64,000 nt of DNA from Pseudoalteromonas sp. '520P1 No. 423' (lineage in GTDB: Bacteria > Pseudomonadota > Gammaproteobacteria > Enterobacterales > Alteromonadaceae), in contig NZ_BBZB01000001.1 of NCBI RefSeq assembly GCF_001269985.1, forward strand, positions 1,426,001-1,490,000, read 5' to 3'. Position numbers and translations under genes: made by a program. Below the pieces are notes generated by a model that was not told where the DNA came from, made no database searches, and worked only from the letters and a program-made list of their open reading frames with translations. This document shows, one piece after another, positions 8,279-15,232 of the stretch; position 1 is the first letter of the stretch, and each line of letters opens with the position of its first letter.

Positions 8279-8317
8279 GAGGCTGTAGAATAATTAAAAA
8301 TTTAATTTTGCAGCCCT
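8279..8317. repeat. Truncated MITE-like element copy D
   Basis: Begins GAGGCTGTAGAAT and stays similar to copies B and C for about 35-40 bp, to CAGCCC, then stops. The following sequence is the 3' end of the prophage repressor gene, so this marks the junction of cassette array and prophage. Confidence 0.7.
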
Positions 8318-8731
8318 TTATTTAATTACCTTTTTTTTACGTTCAATATCTTCTTTATCCATTTCAATTTCTATCATATCTCTGAAGTTCTTAACGAATA
8401 AAGTTGAGATTACAGGCATAGTATCTTTTGGATAGTCGGGTAGTAGTTTTAGCTCCCAGCATTCATAAAAACACTCTTTTACGTTGTTTATAAATTCTTT
8501 TTTTGTGACAGGAGTGCCGGGTGCAGAGTTGTTCTCACCCAATAAAAGCCAATCTAAGCTAGCTCCCCTTTCTTTACTGGCTATTAGACATGTCGAATAT
8601 GGAATAGATTCCTTTTTACCCATTTGAGCAGCCCAATTTCCTGTCTTACCAAAATAATTTGATAGCTCTGTCAACGTTTTGAATTTATATAAATCTTTAA
8701 TTCTTTCAAATACTTGCTGTGCATCATTCAA
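8318..8731 (-). CDS. Phage CI-like repressor
   Basis: A 137-aa protein. Residues 8-65 (VFERIKDLYKFKTLTELSNY, then GASLDWLLLGE) match the CI-repressor helix-turn-helix family, including the characteristic LDWLL motif after the DNA-binding domain. The C-terminal part is short, without a visible LexA-type Ser/Lys protease, so it may be relieved by an antirepressor rather than by autocleavage. It is divergent from the phage lytic operon; a perfect inverted repeat in the intergenic region is its likely operator. Its 3' end abuts the truncated repeat at 8317. Confidence 0.78.
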   Translation of the reverse strand: MNDAQQVFERIKDLYKFKTLTELSNYFGKTGNWAAQMGKKESIPYSTCLIASKERGASLDWLLLGENNSAPGTPVTKKEFINNVKECFYECWELKLLPDYPKDTMPVISTLFVKNFRDMIEIEMDKEDIERKKKVIK

Positions 8732-8775
8732 AATAGCATCTCTAATAATTTAAAAACCAAACAAATAATGTGTTT

Positions 8776-8796
8776 GACCTATCTGAAATATAGGTC
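8776..8796. promoter_or_regulatory. Inverted-repeat operator between repressor and phage early genes
   Basis: GACCTAT and ATAGGTC form a perfect 7 bp inverted repeat with a 7 bp spacer, 45 bp from the repressor start and 46 bp from the next gene. Position and symmetry suit a CI-dimer operator. Confidence 0.6.
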
Positions 8797-8842
8797 TAGT
8801 ATCCGTTTTGTTATCTGGTACATAACTAATGGAAATCATAAC

Positions 8843-9088
8843 ATGCAAACACTCAATCTATCTATCGGAGCGCCTTTTCTAACTGTTAAAGCGTATGCCG
8901 AATTAACAGGTCAAACTCCATCAGCTGTAAGTGCTGATATTGCTGCGGGTAAATTACCTGTCTATATACCGCCACACCGTTCAGAGCAAAATGCCTCATA
9001 TGTAAAAAAGCACATCAACATGGTGGCGCTTTATGCAATTGCAGCTAAATCAGCTGACATTGATTTAAATATAGCAAACAACGCTTAA
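8843..9088 (+). CDS. Small HTH regulator (Cox/Xis-like)
   Basis: An 81-aa protein. ATG at 8843 is chosen over the upstream in-frame start at 8714, which would run through the operator region and overlap the repressor gene. TVKAYAELTGQTPSAVSADI, then AGKLPVYIPP, resembles the winged-helix of excisionase/Cox-type proteins, where the AGKLP wing contacts DNA. As the first gene opposite the repressor, it probably drives the lytic switch or excision. Similar small genes head inovirus operons. Confidence 0.65.
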   Translation: MQTLNLSIGAPFLTVKAYAELTGQTPSAVSADIAAGKLPVYIPPHRSEQNASYVKKHINMVALYAIAAKSADIDLNIANNA

Positions 9089-9113
9089 AAGTTGGTTTAA
9101 GGGATTTTTTGAT

Positions 9114-9428
9114 ATGAATAATTTAACGCTAAAAGATAATTTCTTTACTTTTCACTTCACAGTTATCTATGACGAAAATGGTTATTTTGATTCATACCAA
9201 CTAACACTGGATAAGTTAGATATTGATATTAAATCTCCTTGTATTTTTATCTATTTTGAAAAACCTAGTTTTGGTAGTTCAGATCTTACATTAACTAATA
9301 AAAATGAAATCGTTTCTTACTTCGAGTTTAGCTCTGAAAATCAAGAATCTTTAAAGAACTGGATTGGTGAATTAGTTAATAAAGGTCATCTTGATAGAGA
9401 ACCTTTGCAAGGTACTTTAGATGAATAA
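9114..9428 (+). CDS. Hypothetical inovirus protein (104 aa)
   Basis: A soluble, acidic 104-aa protein rich in beta-prone residues, without a signal or membrane segment. Its stop overlaps the Rep start by 8 nt, indicating translational coupling. The family is not recognised. Position just before Rep suggests a replication accessory or regulatory role, by inference only. Confidence 0.6.
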   Translation: MNNLTLKDNFFTFHFTVIYDENGYFDSYQLTLDKLDIDIKSPCIFIYFEKPSFGSSDLTLTNKNEIVSYFEFSSENQESLKNWIGELVNKGHLDREPLQGTLDE

Positions 9429-11463
9429 CTTAGCTTACAAATCAGAACAAAGCAGAATAGAAGAATTTATTTTTCCTGTTGCTGTCGCTAATGATATTAC
9501 AGCTCATATTGAAGAACCAAAAACAGCTAAAGACATTTATAAAAATACGGTCGATTTCAGTCGTAAAATGTTTAACGCTAAAACTTTTAGAGAAGAAATT
9601 TATAGCAAGCATACGTCTTTGGCTGTGATGTTGGCGAATGGCTACAAACAGCTAGAAAGATTTTATGGTTTTGATGAAGCTAACAAGCGAATTCAACAAG
9701 CTGATAAAGTTTTAACACTTTGGGATATAGATTTAAGCATTGATGATAATGACCTTTGTGATATTGCTGATATTAAAGCTAGAAATTGTTTATTAAAAAT
9801 AAATGATAAAGGTCAAACTTTTGAAGTTTATAACGAATTAAAAGAATACCTAAAGCTTTATACATTTGATGCCCCTGAATTTGACCAAAGATACTTTTTA
9901 CACTCAGTAGAAAAGCAAGCAGAGTTAGATGAACTAAATGATTCGATAGGCCGCCAAGCTCATATTGATTTAATTGCCGCACTTGGTCGTATATCTGACC
10001 CGCTTTGGTGGCGTAGACAGTTACGAAAAAAACAAGCTTTAACAGTTGAACAATTAGCACGTGATTTAAGACTCGTTCATAAAAAAGCTTCTCCTTATAT
10101 TTCAGACTTTACCGTTCAAACAAGACGTATTAGAAAACAGAAGAATCAAAAGATACTGTCTGATTTATTTCTATTAGCTGATGGCCAAAGCCCATTTTCT
10201 GATGATTTAGAAACTTTACAATCTGTATGTGAAAAGTCGCATACCTCTGGCTATCAACAAGCCTCCGAATTAATGGTTAGAATTCGTGGTACTGAAGACG
10301 TTGCAAAAATGCATGGTCATATTGGTGAGTTTTATACCCTTACTTGCCCAAGCCGTTTTCATGCTACCAGTTCTAAAGGTATTCCAAACAAGAAATATCA
10401 AAACCTAACACCTAATGATGCTCAAAACTATTTTAATAATATTTGGAAGTTAGCTCGCGCTCGTTTTTCAAAAGCAAACTTAAAACCATACGGCTTTAGA
10501 GTTGTAGAACCACATCATGATGGTTGCCCACACTGGCACATGCTTTTATTTATGCAAAAAGGTGAAGCGAAACAAATTCGTAAAATCCTTAAAGAACTTT
10601 GCATGAGAGATACACCAGAAGAAGTTGGCACTTATACAACAAGATTCAAACCAATTTATATGAACCCTAAAAAAGGTAGCGCTGCCGGTTATATCGCTAA
10701 ATACATTACCAAAGCTGTTACGGGTTCAAACCTTAAAACTATCGAAGATTCTATTTCGGGGAAAGTAAACATTGCTCCGGCTGATGCCGCAGAACGCGCT
10801 CGCTCATGGGCTGCAACTTTCAATATAAGACAATTTGAGGCAATAGGATTGCCATCGGTCACAGTGTGGCGAGAAATGAGGCGTTTAGGTATGGGAACAA
10901 CTGGACAATGTGAGATTGCAAATTCTATGAATACGACCGTTGATAAGATAGCTAATTTTGCATTAGAAAAAGTACGTTTAGCTGCTGATGCTTCTGACTG
11001 GGCTGCATTTTGTTTGGCAATGGGTGGCGTACAAATTAAACGTAAAGACCAAGCGGTAAGAATCCATTATCAAATACCTGATTTAGTCGACACGATAACA
11101 GGTGAGATAAGCCGCACTGAGGGTGCAAGCCCGCTTTTCGCTACTAAATATGGTGATACACCATCTAACCGTGTTTTAGGTATTGCATGGGATCAAATCA
11201 CAGTCATTACTCGCAGAGGTAATACAGAAGTACTTTCACAAAAAGAATTAAAAGCCCGTCAAAAAATGATGACTGGAGCAAGAGAGTTCTTTGAAGAATG
11301 GGAAGACAACGACTGGTATATGCGCCCATCTGAATCAGATATGCAATTTTTAGAAGCAATGGCAATTGAGGACAAAATGAATCATTGCCTGTTTTTAGAC
11401 TATGAGGCTTTGGGGTCTAACTTCACGAGTGATGAAATCACGAGCTTGGACTTGTGTCATTAA
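9421..11463 (+). CDS. Rolling-circle replication endonuclease, P2 gpA-type (HUH)
   Basis: A 680-aa protein. The two-histidine HUH metal motif is in CPHWHMLLFM near residues 369-378. Downstream, GYIAKYITKAV near 422-432 holds the catalytic tyrosine/lysine helix (YxxxK) of the phage replication gene A family. It would nick the double-strand origin and start rolling-circle synthesis of phage single strands. At 680 aa it is closer to the tailed-phage gpA family than to the ~400-aa M13 gpII. The start overlaps the previous gene by 8 nt. Confidence 0.85.
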   Translation: MNNLAYKSEQSRIEEFIFPVAVANDITAHIEEPKTAKDIYKNTVDFSRKMFNAKTFREEIYSKHTSLAVMLANGYKQLERFYGFDEANKRIQQADKVLTLWDIDLSIDDNDLCDIADIKARNCLLKINDKGQTFEVYNELKEYLKLYTFDAPEFDQRYFLHSVEKQAELDELNDSIGRQAHIDLIAALGRISDPLWWRRQLRKKQALTVEQLARDLRLVHKKASPYISDFTVQTRRIRKQKNQKILSDLFLLADGQSPFSDDLETLQSVCEKSHTSGYQQASELMVRIRGTEDVAKMHGHIGEFYTLTCPSRFHATSSKGIPNKKYQNLTPNDAQNYFNNIWKLARARFSKANLKPYGFRVVEPHHDGCPHWHMLLFMQKGEAKQIRKILKELCMRDTPEEVGTYTTRFKPIYMNPKKGSAAGYIAKYITKAVTGSNLKTIEDSISGKVNIAPADAAERARSWAATFNIRQFEAIGLPSVTVWREMRRLGMGTTGQCEIANSMNTTVDKIANFALEKVRLAADASDWAAFCLAMGGVQIKRKDQAVRIHYQIPDLVDTITGEISRTEGASPLFATKYGDTPSNRVLGIAWDQITVITRRGNTEVLSQKELKARQKMMTGAREFFEEWEDNDWYMRPSESDMQFLEAMAIEDKMNHCLFLDYEALGSNFTSDEITSLDLCH

Positions 11464-11546
11464 GTGTAACCACCCCACGGAATTTAATTTTTAACGAAGA
11501 AATAACAGATTAACAACCAATACAACCACAGAAAAAGGAAAAGACA

Positions 11547-11855
11547 ATGGCATCTATTGAGGGCGCAGTATCAGAAATAACTTTTGTAAATAAACCTAAT
11601 GATAAAGGTGAAGTTATCAAAAGTGCCGTTTTTAAATTTGAAACTCAAAATCCTGCTCAATTTTGGGACGTAAAAATTAAACCAGAACAAGTACAAGCTG
11701 GAATAGTTGAAGAACTAAGAAAGTACGAAGCACCTAAAGATTCTTGGTCTAAAAAACCTGTACTTCTTAATATCGAATATTACGAGGGGTACTTTGCGGG
11801 CAATCCTTTTAAAGGTTTCCGCCTTAATTCAATCGCTACTCAGAATGTTAAGTAG
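11547..11855 (+). CDS. Phage single-stranded DNA-binding protein (gpV-like)
   Basis: A 102-aa protein with AAAGGAAAAG before the ATG. It is small, beta-rich and mixed-charge, with aromatic residues (FWDVKI near 36, YYEGYFAGNPFKGF near 80-93), as in the OB-like ssDNA-binding proteins of filamentous phages. It sits directly after Rep, the usual gpV position, and would coat the phage strand before Zot-driven extrusion. Assignment rests on size, position and composition rather than a distinctive motif. Confidence 0.65.
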   Translation: MASIEGAVSEITFVNKPNDKGEVIKSAVFKFETQNPAQFWDVKIKPEQVQAGIVEELRKYEAPKDSWSKKPVLLNIEYYEGYFAGNPFKGFRLNSIATQNVK

Positions 11856-11867
11856 GGATTAAATATT

Positions 11868-12119
11868 ATGAGCCTTACTAGTAACGAGCTTGAGTACTTT
11901 TTTACAGTTGTTTGCATGTCTGCTTTTGCGGGTGCTGCCTTTGCTCAAGTGTTTACACCTTCACTTTTAGCTGTAGCCAAATTTCTAACTAGGTATTTAC
12001 CAGTACCAAAAAGCCATTTTCTAGAAATTGAGTTACTTAATGATGAGATTGCATTTCTTAGAGAATCGTTAATTGCTAAAGAGTCGCAAATCAAAGCTCT
12101 TACTAGTGAGTGTTTGTAA
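11868..12119 (+). CDS. Small inovirus membrane protein
   Basis: An 83-aa protein with a hydrophobic stretch at residues 10-32 ending in AFAGAAFAQVF, then a charged helical tail. It lies between the ssDNA-binding protein and the coat genes. The stop overlaps the next start (TAATG). It resembles in size and place a minor coat or assembly protein, but no family is recognised. Confidence 0.6.
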   Translation: MSLTSNELEYFFTVVCMSAFAGAAFAQVFTPSLLAVAKFLTRYLPVPKSHFLEIELLNDEIAFLRESLIAKESQIKALTSECL

Positions 12120-12376
12120 TGCCTAAATGTGTTGCTTTAGATTCTAACGGCTTTTTAAAAGCCACCTCTGAAACAACGTGTACTGATTTTGTACTAATGA
12201 CACCGACTGAATTAACCCAACTTCAATCGGGTTCATTACAACAAATGCAAGAAACCTTAAATCTCTTATTCGCTTTTGATTATGAGCTTTTTGGAATTAT
12301 AGAACTGGCGCTAATTTTAGCGTTTTTAAACTCCCACTTTGCGGGCCGTATCGTTAGATGGCTTGGCAAAAAATAA
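12119..12376 (+). CDS. Small inovirus minor coat candidate
   Basis: An 85-aa protein starting MPKCVALDSNG. ATG at 12119 is chosen because it overlaps the previous stop, as is common in this operon. The N-terminal half has two cysteines (residues 4 and about 20). The C-terminal half has one membrane segment (FGIIELALILAFLNSHFAG) and ends in a basic tail (RIVRWLGKK). This resembles small proteins encoded just before pVIII in Pf1-like and CTX-like phages. The 3' end lies 24 nt before the pVIII start. Confidence 0.6.
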   Translation: MPKCVALDSNGFLKATSETTCTDFVLMTPTELTQLQSGSLQQMQETLNLLFAFDYELFGIIELALILAFLNSHFAGRIVRWLGKK

Positions 12377-12399
12377 AAATGAAACAAGGAAATACAATT

Positions 12400-12615
12400 A
12401 TGAAAAATATCTTAAAAAACAAAATGGCTAAAGCAGGTTTAGTTTTAACTTCTGTAACGGCTTCTAGTGTTGCTTTTGCTCAAGATTATACAACGCAAAT
12501 TACTGCGGCTAGTACTGAAGGTAATACCAATGTACTTGCTGTAATTGGTGCTGTAATCGGTATCGCTATTCTTGGTTTTGGTGTTGGCTCAATGCTTGGT
12601 TGGTTTAAGCGTTAA
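12400..12615 (+). CDS. Major coat protein pVIII precursor
   Basis: A 71-aa precursor; the ATG at 12400 has AAGGA upstream. A signal peptide with a basic start (MKNILKNKMAKAG) ends at ASSVAFA, giving a 44-residue mature protein. That protein has an acidic/neutral N-terminus (QDYTTQITAASTEG), one membrane helix (VLAVIGAVIGIAILGFGVG) and a basic C-terminus (WFKR) that faces the DNA. This is the textbook layout of inovirus pVIII. The strong terminator region directly behind it fits the need for abundant monocistronic message. Confidence 0.88.
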   Translation: MKNILKNKMAKAGLVLTSVTASSVAFAQDYTTQITAASTEGNTNVLAVIGAVIGIAILGFGVGSMLGWFKR

Positions 12616-12643
12616 TGGTCACGACAGTACTGCTTGCATGTTG

Positions 12644-12709
12644 CCTCTACTATTGCATGGTAGAGGGTTTTACATCTGGAATCAGAGCGTCTTAATGGCG
12701 CTTTTTTTT
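12644..12709 (+). terminator. Tandem terminators after pVIII
   Basis: Two hairpins follow the coat gene. CCTCTAC/GTAGAGG (12644-12666, 9 nt loop) precedes TTTT. AGCGTC/GGCGCT (12686-12702, one G-T pair) is followed by eight T. A terminator after gene VIII is typical of filamentous phages and limits expression of the adsorption and assembly genes. Confidence 0.75.
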
Positions 12710-12720
12710 GGAGCTTTTTT

Positions 12721-12889
12721 TATGTATACCACATCTTTTTTAACCAATATCCAAATCGAAATAATAAAAATTAGACAGGCTATTGCGTGTTTTCAATCAA
12801 TACCTAACAGAGTTGATATTAAAGAATATCAAGAGTTAATCATCAAATTACATTGCCTTATATGGTTAAAAATGAGGTATATCAGGTGA
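12721..12889 (+). CDS. Small hypothetical protein upstream of pIII
   Basis: A 55-aa helical, basic protein (starts MYTTSFLTNIQIE). ATG at 12721 is chosen because GGAG lies 8 nt upstream and the longer frame would overlap pVIII and the terminators. The stop overlaps the GTG start of the adhesin gene, so it may serve mainly for translational coupling. No family recognised. Confidence 0.45.
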
Positions 12890-14838
12890 AGTATTTAATA
12901 TTTATTATGTTTTTATTTCTATCATTTGAGACATTATCTGGTGCAACGATAAGCCAAGGACGTTATGGGCTTCAATATGATTCTAGTGTTTATGGTGGTG
13001 CTTTAGGTTGCACTACTTCTGCTGAAGATTATAGCGGTTGCTTTAAAGATGTAACTACGCCTCATATTTACGGTGTTCTGTCAAAATCAGGTCGTTCACC
13101 TTGTTATATCGACTCTACAGGAAGAACTGCGTGTTTAAGTGTTAGGTGGACTTACACAAGTGATTGTACTGATATAGGTGGCTTTTTGGTTTGCGGCTTA
13201 CCTTGTACTGATAGTCACTCATGTCTTTTATATGTTTCTCAAGAGTGCGGAGTTGTTGCAAATTACAAATATATAGGTCCTGCCAATACTTATGAATATC
13301 AATGCTCAGAGAAAAAAGATTGTGGTGATGATTGTGCGGGTGGAGGTGGTTCTGGTGGTATACCTGTTTATGAATATGTGAAATATATGAAAGGAGATAA
13401 GGGCGATAATGGAGCAAATGGTACAAATGGCATTGATGGTGAAGATGGTGAAGATGGAGAAGATGGAGAAGATGGAAAAGATGGAAAAGATGGAAAAGAT
13501 GGTCAAGATGGTCAAGATGGTCAAGATGGTCAAGATGGTCAAGATGGTCAAGATGGTCAAGATGGTCAAGATGGTCAAGATGGTGTCGATGGTAGTAATG
13601 GAACAAACGGACGAAATGGAACAGATGGTATAGATGGTCAAGATGGTCAAGATGGTCAAGATGGTCAAGATGGTCAAGATGGAGAAGATGGAAAAGATGG
13701 AGAAGATGGAAAAGATGGTCAAGATGGTGAAGATGGTGTCGATGGTAGTAATGGAACAAATGGACGAAATGGAACAAATGGTATAGATGGAATAGATGGT
13801 CAAGATGGAACAAATGGTGAAGATGGAACAAATGGTGAAGATGGAACAAATGGTGAACAAGGCATACAAGGTATAAAAGGAGATAAGGGAGATAAATTAA
13901 AATTTTCTGATTTAACCAGTTCTGAAAAAGCGTCATTAAAAGGTGAAGAGGGTGAATCTTGTAGTATTACAAACACAGGTTCTTTACGTTGGAATGTGAC
14001 TTGTAAGCAGGGTAATAACTCAGATATCGACTTAAATCCTGTTTGGGAAGATTGGAAAGCAAATCAATGTCGCGTTGTGCATGTTGATGAAATTAAAGCC
14101 GTTACAACTTGGGATTGTCCAGATGGTATGCGCCAAGTGCACGAAAGAGGTGCAGACGGTCAAAGTGGTGTTGATGGTCAAGATGGTGTAGACGGTGAAA
14201 AAGGCGAACAAGGCGAACAAGGAATAGCGGGTTCTGATGGTAAAGATGGTCAAGATGGTCAAGATGGTATCGATGGTACAAATGGTGTTGATGGTGTTGA
14301 TGGTCAAGATGGTCAAGATGGTCAAGATGGTCAAGATGGTTCAGATGGTAAAGATGGTTCAGATGGTAAAGATGGTTTAAATGGTGAAGATGGTTTAAAT
14401 GGTGAAAGAGGTCTTCAAGGTATTCAAGGTGTTGCGGGTATAAATGGTGTTGATGGTCAAAATGTTGATACTCAAGCTGTTGTAGATGCGATTAACAATA
14501 ACAGTGCTAAAAATGTTAGTGGCGAATTTATAGCAAGAGATAATTCCCTTTTTAATAGCTTACTAGATGAATCTGCTTTTTCTGCTTTAGATGATGCAAT
14601 TTCAGCATCTAAATTAACTTATCAACAAAATATAAATACACACAAATCAGAATTGTTATCAGCTTTTCAATTAAGACCTACTGGCTCAGGTTATAAAACA
14701 AATACGATAAATGTTAAGGGTAAAACCTATGACGTTTCTATTTCTAGATTTAGTGAATATATGCCCTCGATTGGCTCAATTGTTTTTGCTGTAGCAGGGT
14801 TTTTTGCACTTGGTATTGTTTTAGTTGGGAGGCTTTAA
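12886..14838 (+). CDS. Collagen-like adsorption protein (pIII-like)
   Basis: A 650-aa secreted membrane protein. GTG at 12886 is chosen for its overlap with the previous stop; it gives a signal peptide ending near LSGA. A cysteine-rich N-terminal domain spans residues ~20-165. A first collagen-like block of about 55 Gly-x-y triplets follows (~171-335, mostly GQD, GED, GKD, GTN). A spacer with cysteines comes next (~335-422), then a second block of ~34 triplets (~423-525). The C-terminal domain ends in one membrane helix (IVFAVAGFFALGIVLVG) and a basic tail. The position between pVIII and pVI/Zot and the domain plan match pIII, with collagen-like stalks in place of Gly-rich linkers. Confidence 0.82.
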   Translation: MKYLIFIMFLFLSFETLSGATISQGRYGLQYDSSVYGGALGCTTSAEDYSGCFKDVTTPHIYGVLSKSGRSPCYIDSTGRTACLSVRWTYTSDCTDIGGFLVCGLPCTDSHSCLLYVSQECGVVANYKYIGPANTYEYQCSEKKDCGDDCAGGGGSGGIPVYEYVKYMKGDKGDNGANGTNGIDGEDGEDGEDGEDGKDGKDGKDGQDGQDGQDGQDGQDGQDGQDGQDGQDGVDGSNGTNGRNGTDGIDGQDGQDGQDGQDGQDGEDGKDGEDGKDGQDGEDGVDGSNGTNGRNGTNGIDGIDGQDGTNGEDGTNGEDGTNGEQGIQGIKGDKGDKLKFSDLTSSEKASLKGEEGESCSITNTGSLRWNVTCKQGNNSDIDLNPVWEDWKANQCRVVHVDEIKAVTTWDCPDGMRQVHERGADGQSGVDGQDGVDGEKGEQGEQGIAGSDGKDGQDGQDGIDGTNGVDGVDGQDGQDGQDGQDGSDGKDGSDGKDGLNGEDGLNGERGLQGIQGVAGINGVDGQNVDTQAVVDAINNNSAKNVSGEFIARDNSLFNSLLDESAFSALDDAISASKLTYQQNINTHKSELLSAFQLRPTGSGYKTNTINVKGKTYDVSISRFSEYMPSIGSIVFAVAGFFALGIVLVGRL

Positions 14839-14839
14839 A

Positions 14840-15232
14840 ATGCGTTATTTCATTATCTTTACCCTGTTTTTTTCATCTTCGGTATTCGCTGCTGATTTTG
14901 ATTTCATAGCAACAATAGGGTCTATTTTCGAATCTATTTGGATATTTATATCAGAAGATATACCTTATTTTTTTGAGCGTTTATTAGCTTACATCATTAA
15001 ATATACGGTGCTTTTAAAATTTAACACGCTTATTCATACAACTGAATTTGCATACTCAATCGCAACCGACATTTTACAAACACTAAACCTTACTCAAATT
15101 ATAAATTCTTCTATCGGTAGATTAGATTCGGATTTGGTTCAAACACTTATCAATATTCGTTTTTTCGATGCAGCACAATTAATTATTGAAGCGTGTTTAA
15201 CGCGTTTTATCTTAAATATGATGGGGTGGTAA
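14840..15232 (+). CDS. Minor coat protein pVI-like (DUF2523-type)
   Basis: A 130-aa protein; ATG at 14840 has GGGAGG upstream. It begins with a hydrophobic signal-like helix (MRYFIIFTLFFSSSVFA) and has further hydrophobic helices near residues 60-75 and at the C-terminus (AAQLIIEACLTRFILNMMGW). Its size and place, directly between the pIII candidate and Zot with an abutting start, match pVI/DUF2523 proteins that cap the virion end with pIII. Confidence 0.72.
   Translation: MRYFIIFTLFFSSSVFAADFDFIATIGSIFESIWIFISEDIPYFFERLLAYIIKYTVLLKFNTLIHTTEFAYSIATDILQTLNLTQIINSSIGRLDSDLVQTLINIRFFDAAQLIIEACLTRFILNMMGW

Larger units (their letters stand above)
2234..8317 (+). mobile_element. Integron-like gene-cassette array without an integrase (CALIN-like)
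   Basis: Six same-strand genes are separated by three attC-like sites (4795, 7106, 8183) and four related 40-149 bp repeats. Core complementarity supports true cassettes. The SIR2/DUF262 cassette starts GTTATGT (5017) and ends with R'' ACATAAC (7106), exact reverse complements. The DUF4238 cassette starts GTTAGGC (7351) and ends GCCTAGC (8183), one mismatch. No integron integrase or clear attI is seen in the window. The array abuts the prophage repressor at 8318. Confidence 0.75.

Noticed and set aside
3839..8317. The ~145 bp repeats as group IIC-attC introns or as empty cassettes
   Set aside because: They are far too short for an intron and lack a domain V-like hairpin. As cassettes they would need an R'' core complementary to GTTGAGG, which is not seen.
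1..8318. Integron integrase for the cassette array
   Set aside because: The only recombinase here, at 1-734, looks like a phage integrase; its readable part shows no sign of the extra helix of integron integrases, although the diagnostic region may lie beyond the window.
13496..13680. Short regular repeats that could suggest a CRISPR array
   Set aside because: The 9 bp unit is contiguous without unique spacers and encodes Gly-Gln-Asp triplets in frame.
13142..13936. Long minus-strand frames of 264 and 187 aa opposite the adhesin
   Set aside because: They are shadows of the GATGGTCAA repeat, giving HLDHL or TILTI runs with no protein-like complexity and no ribosome-binding sites.
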